Counted from the stretch's first letter, positions 21,868 through 32,395 are shown. The stretch is DNA of 55,679 nucleotides from Ophiostoma sp. CBS 140.51 (GCA_029298735.1 JANSLP010000222.1:1-55679), one strand, 5' to 3'. Notes: generated by a model from the letters alone, not told the origin. Translations and numbers: made by a program.

Positions 21868-21878
21868 TTAAATAGCTG
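21868..21878 (-). promoter_or_regulatory. TATA-like element of the peroxiredoxin gene
   Basis: The minus strand reads CAGCTATTTAA about 180 nt before the ATG, just upstream of the CT tract. The identical 11-mer occurs upstream of the Fat1-type gene (26070-26080). Confidence 0.45.
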
Positions 21879-23979
21879 GACCTTATGGCCTACTAGCAGT
21901 GTCCCGGGAAGGAGCAAAGAAAGAGGGAGAAAAAAACGAAAACGGGGCGCCAGCTGTACCGTAGTCGGACGACCCTTTTTTTCTTCTTTCTCTGTTGTTC
22001 TCTTTCTTGTATCGACCTGTCTACTTTCAACGCCCCTCCATGTCTAGCACGAAAGTAGCACTCGTCAGAGAGAGAGACCCAGCTCCGCGCGAGACTGAAA
22101 AATCGGGATTTGACTAATGGATCACGCCTTCCCTCCCTGATGTACGACGCCTGTGATAATCTTGCAATGTTGTCCCTGCTTGCCTCTTGCCTCTTTCGTC
22201 TTTCCTGGGCGTTCTTTCCTTCCCCCCCGCTCACACCCCTCTATCTCCAACCTCGTTCCTGCCTGCACGACAGATGGACGCATCATCCCACGCGTTCGCA
22301 TCCAGTCCCTCCTACCTCACGGAAAATACAAGAAGAGCCTTCTCTTGCTCTATTTGCGTAGAATTTATCTAACAGTATTGACCGCAAAGTACAAAAGGAA
22401 CACAACAACTCGTTCTTTCCCAGTTTCTTCCTCGTCTGACGTTTGCTCGCCGATCTGAGAGGAAGGAGCGTTGCTGCGCAGCCAAAAATGAAAATCCTCG
22501 ACTTACACGACAGAGCTTAGCTCCATGACGCCAAATACTTTTTTTCTGCGCGTGAAATTTCACACACGCCCCCCGCCAAACCTTCTTTTGCAGCTTCTGT
22601 CCAGTCGTCAAAGGCTCGTCGAGGTCTTGCACCATCAAAGAACAGACAGTTACACCCCGCACTAGCCCCTCTTGCGGCCTAGTACAGTATCGCGCAATCG
22701 TTCAGCTCCATGATTGGCTGTCGAGGTCAACTCTGCTGGGGTTGCGGGCAATTATGTCATTTGGACGGCGGCTTTCCCAAGGCCTGAGGGGCTGTTGAGG
22801 GGCCCAGAGCGAAACGACTCGAAGCACGCAGGCACGGCGCGGCTTTGTCCTGGTGTCGTGGGAGCGGGTGTCGGGCGGCCGCCAAGCGCAAAAGTGGAGA
22901 GGCCAGCCGCATTTTGGAGTGGTTGCACCGCTTTTGGGTGTATCGCAACAGCTGGCAGCACACGCGGCCAGGACGGCTGTCGTTGTTCGTCTTTTTCACG
23001 GACCGCACATGGTCTGAGGCTGGGTTTTTTCGTCTGTTCTTTGCCTTGTCGCCTCCTTCAATACCGTCCCGGACCTGCCAACTAATCATCATGCTTGGAA
23101 ATCAAACGAGAAGAAGGTCATACCTTTCAAGACTCTTATAAAATTCCAAGAATATGAACGCCGATCCAAGCCGTCGGCGTCCTTGCAGCCTGGTCCCAGA
23201 CGAGCCGCAAAGCAAACGGGAGAAATCCGCTGCCAAAAAAAATCAGCTCGTAGAATAACTGGCTGAAGTATTCACTGCATGTTTTGGTAAAAACCAAAGT
23301 GAAGCAGGCAAGGCAGGGCTCGCTCATACCACTCACAGTAGAGCTGCATACTCGTTCCCATTCACCTTTCGCCAGTCCGTCTACGGAGTACTAGACCTCA
23401 AGACTTCCCGGAGATGCTCCCACCATCTGACATGACAGCCCGCCGAGGCTGACGGAGCATAATATGGTTGAATCCAGAATGCGTACTTGACCGTATTAGG
23501 CATCGCCGATGTGTGCCTTGTGCCTGGCCAGCGCGTCCCTGTTCCGTTATCCCAACCTCCAATCTTCGGCGATGCAATACACCGTACTCTGAGAGGCGGA
23601 AAACGAGGAGATACCAACAACACGGTGAGATACATCATTATCTATGAGATAATACGGCATTTACTTTCAAGATGTGGTGAGAATAACATAGGTATTGCGG
23701 GATTGTGCCAAGTAACAAAGATACCGGCCATAAAATCATATATACATAAAAAGGACTAATAGGGCATAATAGGAAAAAAGAGACTTGAAAGGGGGCGGGC
23801 GGTCTGAGGGGTATGTTGCCCGGGCCATCATAGGAAACAGATAATATCTGGCCGTCTCGTCATGAAGAAAATACACGATAACAAGGATCTCACTGCAGCG
23901 AAGTGCTAGGAGAAAACGGGGAAGGTAGGTGAGATATTCTCACTGATGCAAAAAGGAAACAATAGAAACCGACACACCC
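21879..23979. other. Intergenic region between peroxiredoxin and Fat1-type genes
   Basis: No gene is recognised. It includes an imperfect inverted repeat (about 23489-23590) and a TACGGAGTA copy (23382-23390). Open frames are short and without motifs. Confidence 0.45.
23489..23590. repeat. Imperfect inverted repeat (arms about 20 nt)
   Basis: The left arm near 23489-23512 (ACCGTATTAGGCATCGCCGA) and the right arm near 23567-23588 (TCGGCGATGCAATACACCGT) are mutually complementary over the core GCATCGCCGA/TCGGCGATGC and, with small bulges, the flanking TATT/AATA and ACCG/CCGT. A spacer of about 55 nt separates them. It could be a hairpin or the remains of a small inverted-repeat element. Confidence 0.5.
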
Positions 23980-25931
23980 CTACAACTTCACCTGGCCAGC
24001 CTCAAGGCTCTTCCAGTCGTCTGGGCCAAAGGGAACGTATGCGCTGTTTTGCAGCCAGAACACCGCATCGCCCTTCACCTTCTCCGGGTCGGCACCCTCC
24101 TCGCGCAGCACATGCTTCTGCTGCTTGTTTGTGCCCGTCGTGTGCTCAGACGAGTCCTGCACGATGCGCAAGAACAGCGGCTGAGCGTACCGCGGCAGGC
24201 CCTTTTCAATGTGGATGAACAGGCTCTGCAAAAACTCGGGCGTGGGAGGGTTGCGCAGCACTAGAGCGACACAGCCAGCACGGCCATCGTGGCTCGGCAG
24301 GGCAATGCCGTAGACATTGGCCTCGAGCACATCAGGGTGCAGGCCGACGACGTGTGCAACCTCGGTGGTTGACACGTTCTCCGACTTCCAGCGGAAGGTG
24401 TCTCCAATGCGGTCGTGGAAGTAGGTGCGGCCCTCGTTGTCGCGCAGCATGACGTCGCCGGTCCGGAACCAGGCGTCGCCCTTGCGGAACACACTGCGCA
24501 TAATCTTGGACTCGGTGGCCTTCTTATTGCCATAGTAGCCTTGGAACCGTTCTGCAATGTTGTCTTCGGGGAGTCGGAATATGAGCTCGCCCGGTTCGTC
24601 ACGATTGCAGCGTCGGCACAGACCCGTCTCTGGATCGCGCATGGGTGTCTCGGTGGCCCAATCCATTGCGACATATGCAATGTTGATGCCCATGGCCAGC
24701 TCGTAAAGCCAGCCGTTGCGGCCGACGGCGCCCATGGTGAAGTCGTTGCGCGACAGGTTGAAGGTGGCCAGGGTACCCTCGGTAGCGCCGTAGAACTCGG
24801 CAATCGTCTCGATGTTGAAGCGTGACTTGAAGCGGTTCCACACGTCGGGTCGCAGACCGTTGCCGAGCGCAACACGCACATTGTGCTTCTGGTCGAGGTT
24901 TTCATGCGTCACGGGGTCAATCTGTGGCGGTGCGGCCAGCAGGTACCGGCAGGTCTCGCCGACGTACTGGATAGCCGTTGCATTGAACTTGCGCACGTCC
25001 GGCCAAAACGTCTTGTTGGAGAAACGCTGGCCAAGGGCAATGGTCGAGCCAGAGTACAGGACGGGTGAGAGACAGAACAGACACGCCGAAGAGTGGTACA
25101 ACGGCATGCACTAGGTGGGTTAGCACGGCTATTCAGGATAGTGCAGTTCGACGGGCGGGGACTTGCAGTGTAGTAGATATCGTCTCTCTTGATGCCCATC
25201 CAGCGGAAAGCAAAGTTGCCTGTGGCAATCATCTTGGCCCACGAGACGACAGCGGCCTTGGGCAGGCCCGTGGTGCCAGAAGTGAAGATGAGGATAGCAG
25301 TCGACTCCTTCTTGTCGTCATAGCGCTGCTCGTCGGGGTAGCGCTTGGGCTCGGTAGCGTCGGCTTGGGCCTTGAGAAGCGCCGAGAAGACCTCGATGCG
25401 CGCATTGGGAAGCTCCTCGCGCAGCTCGGGCGTCAGGACATCGACAACATCGGGATCGACCAGCATCAGCTTGGCCTTGGCCGTGTTGATACAGTGGATC
25501 AGGGCCTGGTCGCGCAGGTTGTAGTTGATGAAAGCCGGCTTGGCGCCAATGGCCCACAGACCCATCCACAGGAAGATGAACGTGTCCGAGTTCATGAAGT
25601 CGAGGGCGACCACGTCATCCTTCTCAACGCCCATGGTCTCCTTCCACCAGTGGCCGTAGCGCAGGGCCTTGTCGTAGACCTCGGCGTAGGTGTACGACCG
25701 GTCCTCAAACAGGAGGAAGGTGTGGTTGGCCGTAGACGACGACAATGCATTCTCCTCAAGCTTGTAAAAGATGCTCATGGTGCCCTTGCGCCGCCGCCAC
25801 GCCATGGTGACGACGGCCGGGATGACGGACGATATCATCAGGTAATCATACCAGAACGAGGACCGCGCATTGAGGTAGGCCAGGCCGGCGGCAGCCGCCG
25901 GCAACGACACCGCGAGGGGGACTTTCGACAT
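23980..25931 (-). CDS. FAT1: Fat1-type very-long-chain fatty-acid transporter / acyl-CoA synthetase
   Basis: Activates long and very long chain fatty acids to CoA thioesters and aids uptake; the family acts at lipid droplets, ER or peroxisomes. Exons are 25167-25931 and 23980-25110, giving 631 aa. Motifs: hydrophobic N-terminus (about 5-50), AMP-binding loop IFTSGTTGLPKA (about 215-226), CMPLYHSSA right after the splice junction, EFYGATEGT, and the FATP signature YFHDRIGDTFRWKSENVSTTEV. The C-terminus is VKL, a weak PTS1-like end. The 56-nt intron (25111-25166) fits only with a GC donor (GCAAGT) and a CCTAG acceptor; the nearby GT would break the frame. The start is ambiguous: ATG 25931 gives MSKVPLAV. 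A 7-nt exon 25995-26001 (ATGCCAG), followed by a 73-nt intron (GTACGA...GCTAAC...AAG) joining at 25921, would give MPVPLAV and 630 aa. Confidence 0.93.
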
Positions 25932-26069
25932 GTTAGCCAATGGCACAGCGCAGTGATATATATTACATCTTATGCACATCTTCTCATCTCGTACCTGGCA
26001 TCTTGAAATTCTGTTTCGTGTGGCGTCTTGAGTGTCTTGCACAAAAAAGACGAGGCTCGAGCTCGCGGC

Positions 26070-26080
26070 TTAAATAGCTG
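26070..26080 (-). promoter_or_regulatory. TATA-like element of the Fat1-type gene
   Basis: The minus strand reads CAGCTATTTAA, 70-150 nt upstream of the candidate start codons. It is identical over 11 bases to the element upstream of the peroxiredoxin gene. Confidence 0.45.
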
Positions 26081-28218
26081 TCCGAGAGTTCTGTCGGCGT
26101 CCGGACGAGTGGTACGCGGGTTGATCGCTTGGCAGCAGCCTTCGGGTTGCTCTGCTTTCTTTATTTTTTCTGCGATTGGGACGACCGAGGGTCTGAGACA
26201 GGTACCGCAGGGGGGCGGACAGACAGAGAATTTGTCCAGAAAAGACGAATAGCGAACAGGTGCACCGGACACTCTTTGTGTACAGTCGTTTGTGCTTCAG
26301 TGGCGCCACAGACGAAAGCTTGCAGTCGCAGGGCGGTTGCGGGCAGGATGCGTGGTTCGGGAGTACGACTTGCTGCAGGTCGGTGCAACCGTCGTTCAGA
26401 TCCAGGGCTCAGGGGAGAGAAGAGGTATGGCCGTGAGCTTTTGGGATTATGAGCTCAGAGCTTTGAGCTGTTTTTTTTTTGTCCAACGGCAAAGCTGAGT
26501 GGGCAAAGCGGCCGTTTTTGTTGTTGTCCGAACGAGCTTTGATCTTCAGTCGTCTTTCTTTTGGTGGGTCGGGCAATCGATTGCGATAACTCCCTGCGTT
26601 CTGCGCTGTTCCGCCTGGTTTCTCCTTGCCAATCTCACCGAGAAAAGGGTAAGGTGTGGTGGCACAGGACGCCTGGCTTGAGATGAAAGCTTCGAGAGTT
26701 ATGGAGATAACGAAAAGCGGTGATCGATGAAGAAATGAGACAAAAAAACAAAAGAAAAGAAAAGGATGAAAACGGAAATGCAGAGTAGGATTGAGAGAGG
26801 AGTGTTCCAGAAAACGAAACGAAAAATAGAAAGATCCCTGGGCATATGAAGGAAACGACTCAATAGGAATAAAAGGAAAGCTCTTTCTTCACAAGCCAGG
26901 GGGTGGTTTGGGCACTAGGAATGTTGCCTCGTTGCTCGCAGCTCTTACCCAGCCTGGCGTCGGGCGGACGTTTGGCGTGTTGGCCGCAACTGTGTGTGGA
27001 TTAGCAAAATCAGATGGCTTTAGATGTCGCTCTGGCGCAGCCTCGGCATCTCTGAACGCTCTTCTAGCTCTTTGACCAGCTTTTGAACAAGGGCCAACGA
27101 GTTAGCGGTGACCAGGATTGGCCGGTGCTTCGCTCGTTCTGACCCTAACCTGTCGTTTTTCTTTCTTCTGATCGGACTGTGCGGGGAAACAGAGTGTGAA
27201 TGGGCTCGATAGGGTTCTTAGTCGGAGCTTGTGCCTGCAAGTCTCAAGACTGGGCAAAAAAGCGACGTGCAGGAAACAAAAGCTCGGAGGCTCTCAGCTG
27301 CCTTTTTTTGTTTAGCGAGCGGAGGTGCGGCAGCGTGAGGAGTAAGGGTCGGGGGAACGAGGATGACAGGGCTCGCAAGTTGGGGAGGGGTTAGGAACGG
27401 TGCTGTTTGGATAGGACGGAAGAAGCGGGACCAAAGAGGGCTGGCGAAGTGGAAGGATGAACGAGATGAACGAGGTGAAGTCAAAAAACAGCGGAAGCGG
27501 GCCAAAAAACAGGACGTTGTCCCGATGCAGGAACTCGCGCAAAATACTGCGGCCAATACGGAAGTTGCGACTGGCCTGTCCTCACATGCACTTTCCATTC
27601 GAGGTCCATTTCCGGTCCATTTCGTGTCCCTTTACCAGGTTGTCAGTTACCAGCAGCAGCCAGCTAATACTGGTCGTTCCTACCACAAATGGAAATAGAC
27701 AATGCATCGCAGATGACGTCCCATTGGCACATTGGCAAAAGGTTCCTGCCTTCCTTCGCACCTTCCATGCCGTCTTCCATTTTCCTTGTCCGTTCTCACA
27801 ATTGCAGGGGTGTGTGCCACGGCGGGATGCAGTGTTCCGTCCCCCTGAGCTCACTGTAATGAAGCGCTGCGGCCTGCAAACAGCATTCATGGCCTGTAAA
27901 CTGGTTGGGGCAGATCGTGGCGCTCGACCGCTGCAAGTTTGTTTGTACCTCTGTACCGTAGCATTCGCCCAGCACTTCTGGGACCGACCTCTTATCTCTT
28001 ATCAGACAATGCACTAGTCCATGTTAGGAATGGAGTGGTCCCCAGCTTTCCCCTGAACAAGGTCGCGACGTGAACTGTTCTTTTGGCGTCCTGGCGTCTT
28101 CAGATGAAAGTGGCGTCTCTGGACTGATCAAATCGACGACATCACCACACGACGTGTATCCCACTCCACGACCTTCTCCTCACACATTATACGCTCAATC
28201 GTAGGTGCCCATGCCGCT
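26081..28218. other. Intergenic region between Fat1-type gene and GPI17
   Basis: No gene is recognised. The part at about 26700-26880 is A-rich. Frames at 27218-28017 are open but their translations show no motif, and start context is weak. It contains the divergent promoters of the two flanking genes. Confidence 0.45.
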
Positions 28219-28252
28219 ATGGCACCTCGCAAACTCGCCGATCCCGCGGTAG
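28211..28252 (+). promoter_or_regulatory. Upstream ORF overlapping the GPI17 start codon
   Basis: ATG at 28211 lies 8 nt before the GPI17 ATG and in another frame. It encodes 13 codons (MPLWHLANSPIPR) and stops at 28250-28252, inside the GPI17 coding region. If the mRNA starts upstream of 28211, ribosomes would have to bypass it by leaky scanning. Confidence 0.5.
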
Positions 28253-30015
28253 CGGCCGCATTAAAAGAAAACGCGACAAAAGAAACCACATCGGTATCGA
28301 CATCTCCCTCATCACCATCCGACGATGCCTCCCCTCCCTCGCCCTCTACAGAACCAGAACAGAAGCAACCGCCGCCAGAGAAGCCGAGCGATATTCGGAG
28401 GCGAGGCGCCGTGATTCTGTCGTTCTGGCTGATTGTCGCGCTGCTGGGCCTGCCAATATGGTGGTACACGACGACCATCTACCGGGCGAACCTGCCGCTC
28501 GACGACATGATGGAGTGGGCGGACGGCAAAGCCTGCCGGCCAGTCTTCCCCCTGCGGATCTCTATCCAGGCCAGCTCGCTGCAAGAAGCCGAGGCAAACC
28601 ACCTGCTGCGGCTGACCCAGCACGCGCTCGACGACTTGAACGATTTCTCTGGTCACCACCTGCGGCTGGAGCTGTCGCCAAGCAGTCCGGACGAAGCGAG
28701 CACGACAACGAGCAGTGACGTTGTCAGCACGTCCTCGCCGACGCCCGAAGAGGACGTCGCCCTGACGATCCGGCTGACACCGGGCGACGCCTCGACGGCA
28801 TCGCTGCACCCGTCGCAGCCGATCCTGGACGTGACGTACCCGCCCAACTCGATCCCCTCCCTGAGCTCGTCGACGTCGTCGCTGGCCACATTTGTGGCAA
28901 CACAGCTGCGGTCGACATTTGCGGAAGAGCAGGCCGTCATCTCCTACCTTCTGTCGACCTCGTCGGCCTCGCCGGCCGAACAGCAGCGGCCCCGCAGTCT
29001 CGCGCCGGAAGTGGCGGAAGCACTGTCGCGGCGGACGATGCGTTCGCTGAAGTATGCGCCGACCTATCATCTTACATTCTCTCTGTTCACGGCGGGCCCC
29101 GCACCGAGCAGCTGGGACATTGAGGCAGCGATTGCCGAGTACATGCAGCCCATCTTAGATGTCTTAGGCCCCATTCACAACTTTACGATTGACACACAGG
29201 TGCAGCTGTACGCGGCGCCTGGTGTGCAGTCCCAGGTGTTGAGCAAGCAGGATCTGTCGTCGTTTATCAATGCCGCAGAGTGGCCGCTGTCGCCGTCGAT
29301 TGGCGGGGCGCCGACCATCAACTTTATTGTGTTTGCCGGCAACCAGACGATCAACACCGGGGCCGAGGTGCAGCAGCAGCAGCAGGGGGAGGGCGAGAAC
29401 AACGAGGTCGCTCCTCCTGCAGCTGGCTCTACATCGCAGTCGTGGCTGATCCCGCAGTGGGGCGCCGTGTACCTGCTGTCGGCCGGCCAGGACGGTAGTG
29501 CTCATGTGTCGCGCGACGACCTGCGTGAGCCTCTGCTGACGTTTACGTCCCACCTGCTGTCGCTGCTGGGCACTCCGCAGTCTGGCAGCCTGCCCCTACG
29601 CCTGTCGACCCTCTCCCGCATCCGGTCGGCCGACCTTTTATTGAGAGCTTCTTCGACCCTCGGCAGTCTAGCCCGTCTGTCGCTCGCGCTCCGCAACATT
29701 GCCATCCCTTCGAGCGTCGCTGAGGGCGTCGAGAGCACCATGTGGCACCTGCAGCAGGCATGCAACTCGCTCGGCGGGCCTGAGGGCCTGGCACACGCGC
29801 GGATCGCCGAGGCGGAAGCCGAAAAGGCCTTTTTCGAGAAGAGCATGGTGGGCCAGCTGTACTTCCCCGACGAGCACAAGGTGGCGGTGTACCTGCCGCT
29901 GCTGGGCCCTGTGGGTGTGCCGCTGGTGATGGTCCTGTTGAACGAGGTGCGGGCCTGGATGCGGCGGCGCAAAGAGCGGGCGGCGGCGGCGGAGAGTGAG
30001 AAGAAGAAGCAGTAG
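28219..30015 (+). CDS. GPI17: GPI transamidase subunit Gpi17 / PIG-S
   Basis: A subunit of the ER complex that cleaves the C-terminal signal of proteins and attaches the GPI anchor. Single exon, 598 aa. A Ser/Pro-rich cytosolic N-terminus (1-60) is followed by a transmembrane segment (about 63-81) and the hallmark GLPIWWYTTTIYRANLP. The large lumenal domain follows, then a second membrane segment (about 555-574, LPLLGPVGVPLVMVLL) and a short Lys/Arg-rich cytosolic tail. This two-TM, lumenal-loop layout and the length match PIG-S proteins. Two low-complexity stretches (Ser/Thr at about 155-180, Gln/Glu-rich near 385-400) sit in the lumenal part. It is a functional neighbour of the predicted GPI-anchored protein at 33 kb, but there is no sign of co-regulation. 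Confidence 0.9.
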   Translation: MAPRKLADPAVAAALKENATKETTSVSTSPSSPSDDASPPSPSTEPEQKQPPPEKPSDIRRRGAVILSFWLIVALLGLPIWWYTTTIYRANLPLDDMMEWADGKACRPVFPLRISIQASSLQEAEANHLLRLTQHALDDLNDFSGHHLRLELSPSSPDEASTTTSSDVVSTSSPTPEEDVALTIRLTPGDASTASLHPSQPILDVTYPPNSIPSLSSSTSSLATFVATQLRSTFAEEQAVISYLLSTSSASPAEQQRPRSLAPEVAEALSRRTMRSLKYAPTYHLTFSLFTAGPAPSSWDIEAAIAEYMQPILDVLGPIHNFTIDTQVQLYAAPGVQSQVLSKQDLSSFINAAEWPLSPSIGGAPTINFIVFAGNQTINTGAEVQQQQQGEGENNEVAPPAAGSTSQSWLIPQWGAVYLLSAGQDGSAHVSRDDLREPLLTFTSHLLSLLGTPQSGSLPLRLSTLSRIRSADLLLRASSTLGSLARLSLALRNIAIPSSVAEGVESTMWHLQQACNSLGGPEGLAHARIAEAEAEKAFFEKSMVGQLYFPDEHKVAVYLPLLGPVGVPLVMVLLNEVRAWMRRRKERAAAAESEKKKQ

Positions 30016-30860
30016 ACGGAGGGTGGTTGCCTTAGAAGGTCTGTCTTTTCATTGCATGATACAAATGATACGGGCTTTGTTTGTTTTGTTTTTTCTCTTG
30101 TTTTCCTTGGTTTTTGTCTTTTTCTGTTTCGCTCAGAACAGCTTTCCTTTGTCCATTTTCTTGCTGTCCCATTCATGTCACCATTTAGCCAACATTTAAA
30201 GAAAACTTAATTGTACTTTACCTTATCGAAGGTCGATGCAAAGAGCAACAGCGTGCACCTATTCGTGCGGGAAGAAGCTGTGTTGACCCCGTCACGAAGC
30301 ACGAGGTAATTTCAAAGAGCTCGAGTGCACAGGTGCGCTTTTTCTCAGCTTTCGTCAATACTCTCTGTCAGTGGTGGACTTTTCCAAAGCGAACAAAGAC
30401 TTGAAAGCCCCTTGCTAGGCGGCTCCAGGATCAGGGCCCGCACAACGGCGCGTTGCAAGTGCCGCGATTACGCGTGTAAGTGGGGATGTTAGGGCCATTG
30501 GTGGTCGTTGGCGTGATCAGGGGACGTACGTTTTGGTGCGTTGGAAGCTGGAAATAGACTGCTGGAGAGCACGCCCGTCAGCGCTGGGGCCTTGCGGGGG
30601 AGAATAAACACCGAGGTGGTCGAACTTGGTCTGGATGGCTCCGCGGGGGAGGGACAAGAAGAAGGAAGGAGCTGGGGGGGTTGAGGAAGGTAGGAGTGCG
30701 GCACATTTCAACGGCATCTTGGTATCTTTTGTCATTGTTAATTTATAATTGTTAAGGCCACCCATCTGTCGTTTCTTTCAGCGCCCCCTTTTGTGTTTTC
30801 TTTCATGTCTTCTACGTCTTCTCTCTCATCCATTACAATAGACTTCACAACCACATCATC
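30016..30860. other. Intergenic region between GPI17 and the hydrolase gene
   Basis: It holds the T-rich 3' flank of GPI17 (30060-30140), the hydrolase promoter with a pyrimidine-rich leader (30765-30860), and one doubtful minus-strand open frame listed separately. Confidence 0.4.
30530..30735 (-). CDS. Doubtful small hypothetical gene (first exon only)
   Basis: From ATG 30735, or the in-frame ATG 30717, the minus strand encodes about 68 protein-like residues (RGAIQTKFDHLGVYSPP, then a GRALQQSISSFQRT region). It reaches a GTACGT donor at 30529, just before an in-frame stop. A possible acceptor (CCTAG) lies about 110 nt further on. It would be divergent from the hydrolase gene, about 125 bp away. 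I do not recognise a family. It could also be promoter DNA that happens to be open. Confidence 0.25.
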
Positions 30861-32183
30861 ATGGCAACACAACAGCTTCCCGTCCGGGAAAAGGAAGAGG
30901 CTCCCAAAGCTATCGTTTCTGACACAAAACCTGCCGACGACGAGCCTCTCGACCCGGCCAAGTACATTGAGGCACACATTCTGCCACGCCTTGATAAAGA
31001 TGTCGTGGACTACTACTTGAACGAGATTGTCAAGAAGGCATCGACACGTCCCGTCAGCATCGAGTACATCCGGTCGCACCCAGAAGAGTTTCGCAACCTG
31101 ATTGCCGTGGATACGGGTGATGGCTCTTTCCCGAGAATTACGGATTACACTTTGACGTCGGAGAAGGATGGAGCGGAGTTTCCCGTCAGAGTGTACCACC
31201 CTGACCCCGAGGAGCACGGCCCCGGTCCGTACCCCGTGCACCTCAACTTCCACGGCGGCGGCTTTGTCCTCGGCGACCTGCACACGGAGGCGCAGCTGTG
31301 TCTGAACATGCGGGAAGCGGGCGTGGTCGTTGTGGATGTCAACTACCGCCACTGCCCCGAGACGCTGTGGGGCAAGTGCTTTGAAGATGCCTGGGCGGCA
31401 CTCACATGGGTGCGTGCGTCCGGCTCTCTCCTCAACATCCTCCCCGATTCGGTCTCGATCGGCGGCATCTCCGCGGGAGGCCACATTACCATTGTCCTGC
31501 ACCTGCGTGCCCGTGAAGAAGGCGTCCCGCTGCGGCTGGTGATGCCCACCGTCCCTCCTGCGGGCGGCTGTTTGTTCTTCAAGTACTACACCGACTCCAA
31601 GCACGCCTCGTTCCACGAGTTCAACCGATCGCCCATTCTACCGTGGGCGCGCATCAAGTACTTTTCGGATGTGGCCCTCGATTCGGTGCCGAACGATATC
31701 GCGGGTGTCATTGAGGGTGACTCGACCGAAGTCATTCGCCAAAAGAGAAAGGACGCCCTCTACAAAGTCTGGCCGCAAGAGTGGCTTGTCCCGCTGGACG
31801 CATCGCGCGCGCAGTTGACCGGCCTGGCCCCAGCATACATTCGCACCGGCGAGATGGACAATTTGCGCGACGAGGGCGAGGCGTATGGATACGCTGTGGT
31901 GGCGGCTGGCAGCCAGGTCACCCTGAAAAGATACCCGGGCGGCGTGCACACGTTCATGTACCTGGCCTTTAACAAGCAGAAGCGGGTGTACGATATTGAC
32001 TCGGTAGTGGCGCTGCGGCAGGCGCATGGGTTTGCGGCGTTGGCACCTGCAGAGGTTGAGAAGCGCGTGGACAGAGTGTGGGCGGACGTCAAGGCGAAGC
32101 AAGCAAAAGAGAAGGAGGAACGTGAAGCGAAGAAGAAGGCCGCCGGTGTTGCTGGTAAGGAGGGTGATAACGCCTATGCGTAG
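30861..32183 (+). CDS. Alpha/beta-hydrolase (HSL / fold-3 family esterase-lipase)
   Basis: Single exon, 440 aa. The oxyanion-hole motif HGGGF begins at His131, the nucleophile elbow GISAGG places Ser204, and the remaining triad residues fit Asp333 (GEMDNLRDE) and His363 (GGVHTF). This is the layout of the hormone-sensitive-lipase family (alpha/beta-hydrolase fold-3), which hydrolyses carboxylic esters; the substrate cannot be told from sequence. The first ~90 residues are a cap-like N-terminal region, and the last ~35 are Lys/Glu/Ala-rich, probably a charged helix. There is no signal peptide, so it is likely cytosolic. The ATG follows a typical leader (CATCATCATGG). The tRNA-Pro gene follows 245 bp downstream. 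Confidence 0.88.
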   Translation: MATQQLPVREKEEAPKAIVSDTKPADDEPLDPAKYIEAHILPRLDKDVVDYYLNEIVKKASTRPVSIEYIRSHPEEFRNLIAVDTGDGSFPRITDYTLTSEKDGAEFPVRVYHPDPEEHGPGPYPVHLNFHGGGFVLGDLHTEAQLCLNMREAGVVVVDVNYRHCPETLWGKCFEDAWAALTWVRASGSLLNILPDSVSIGGISAGGHITIVLHLRAREEGVPLRLVMPTVPPAGGCLFFKYYTDSKHASFHEFNRSPILPWARIKYFSDVALDSVPNDIAGVIEGDSTEVIRQKRKDALYKVWPQEWLVPLDASRAQLTGLAPAYIRTGEMDNLRDEGEAYGYAVVAAGSQVTLKRYPGGVHTFMYLAFNKQKRVYDIDSVVALRQAHGFAALAPAEVEKRVDRVWADVKAKQAKEKEEREAKKKAAGVAGKEGDNAYA

Positions 32184-32313
32184 GTCAATTTTGCTGTAAA
32201 TAAATAAAGTCAATTCTTTGATTAGAATCCATTGTCGCTTTTGTTTGTCTGGTTCACTTGAATCTGTTTTCAGTGACATAAATTATGAAGTTGGATTAAA
32301 CTCATTGGTAAAA

Positions 32314-32353
32314 GAGTGAGAGTGAGAGTGAGCGTGAGAATGAGAGTGAGAGT
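32314..32353. repeat. GTGAGA microsatellite
   Basis: About six imperfect copies of GAGTGA/GTGAGA between the hydrolase gene and the tRNA. Confidence 0.85.
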
Positions 32354-32387
32354 GCGGCGGCACACGTAACTGGCCACTAGTCTGCCC

Positions 32388-32395
32388 TATATAAA
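32388..32395 (+). promoter_or_regulatory. TATA element upstream of tRNA-Pro
   Basis: TATATAAA lies about 33-40 bp before the tRNA 5' end, where TFIIIB sits. In some fungi (S. pombe is the known case) such TATA boxes are required for tRNA transcription. Confidence 0.55.

Noticed and set aside
25065..26006. 313-codon plus-strand frame opposite the Fat1-type gene
   Set aside because: Antisense shadow, Gly/Val/Asp/Leu-biased, spanning the real intron without any splice logic.
30738..31616. 292-codon minus-strand frame opposite the hydrolase gene
   Set aside because: The plus strand encodes a complete catalytic triad in frame; the antisense frame has no motif.
20873..32183. Secondary-metabolite or detoxification gene cluster (Fat1, peroxiredoxin, esterase)
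   Set aside because: No backbone synthase, P450, transporter or cluster regulator is present. The genes are housekeeping types with separate promoters.
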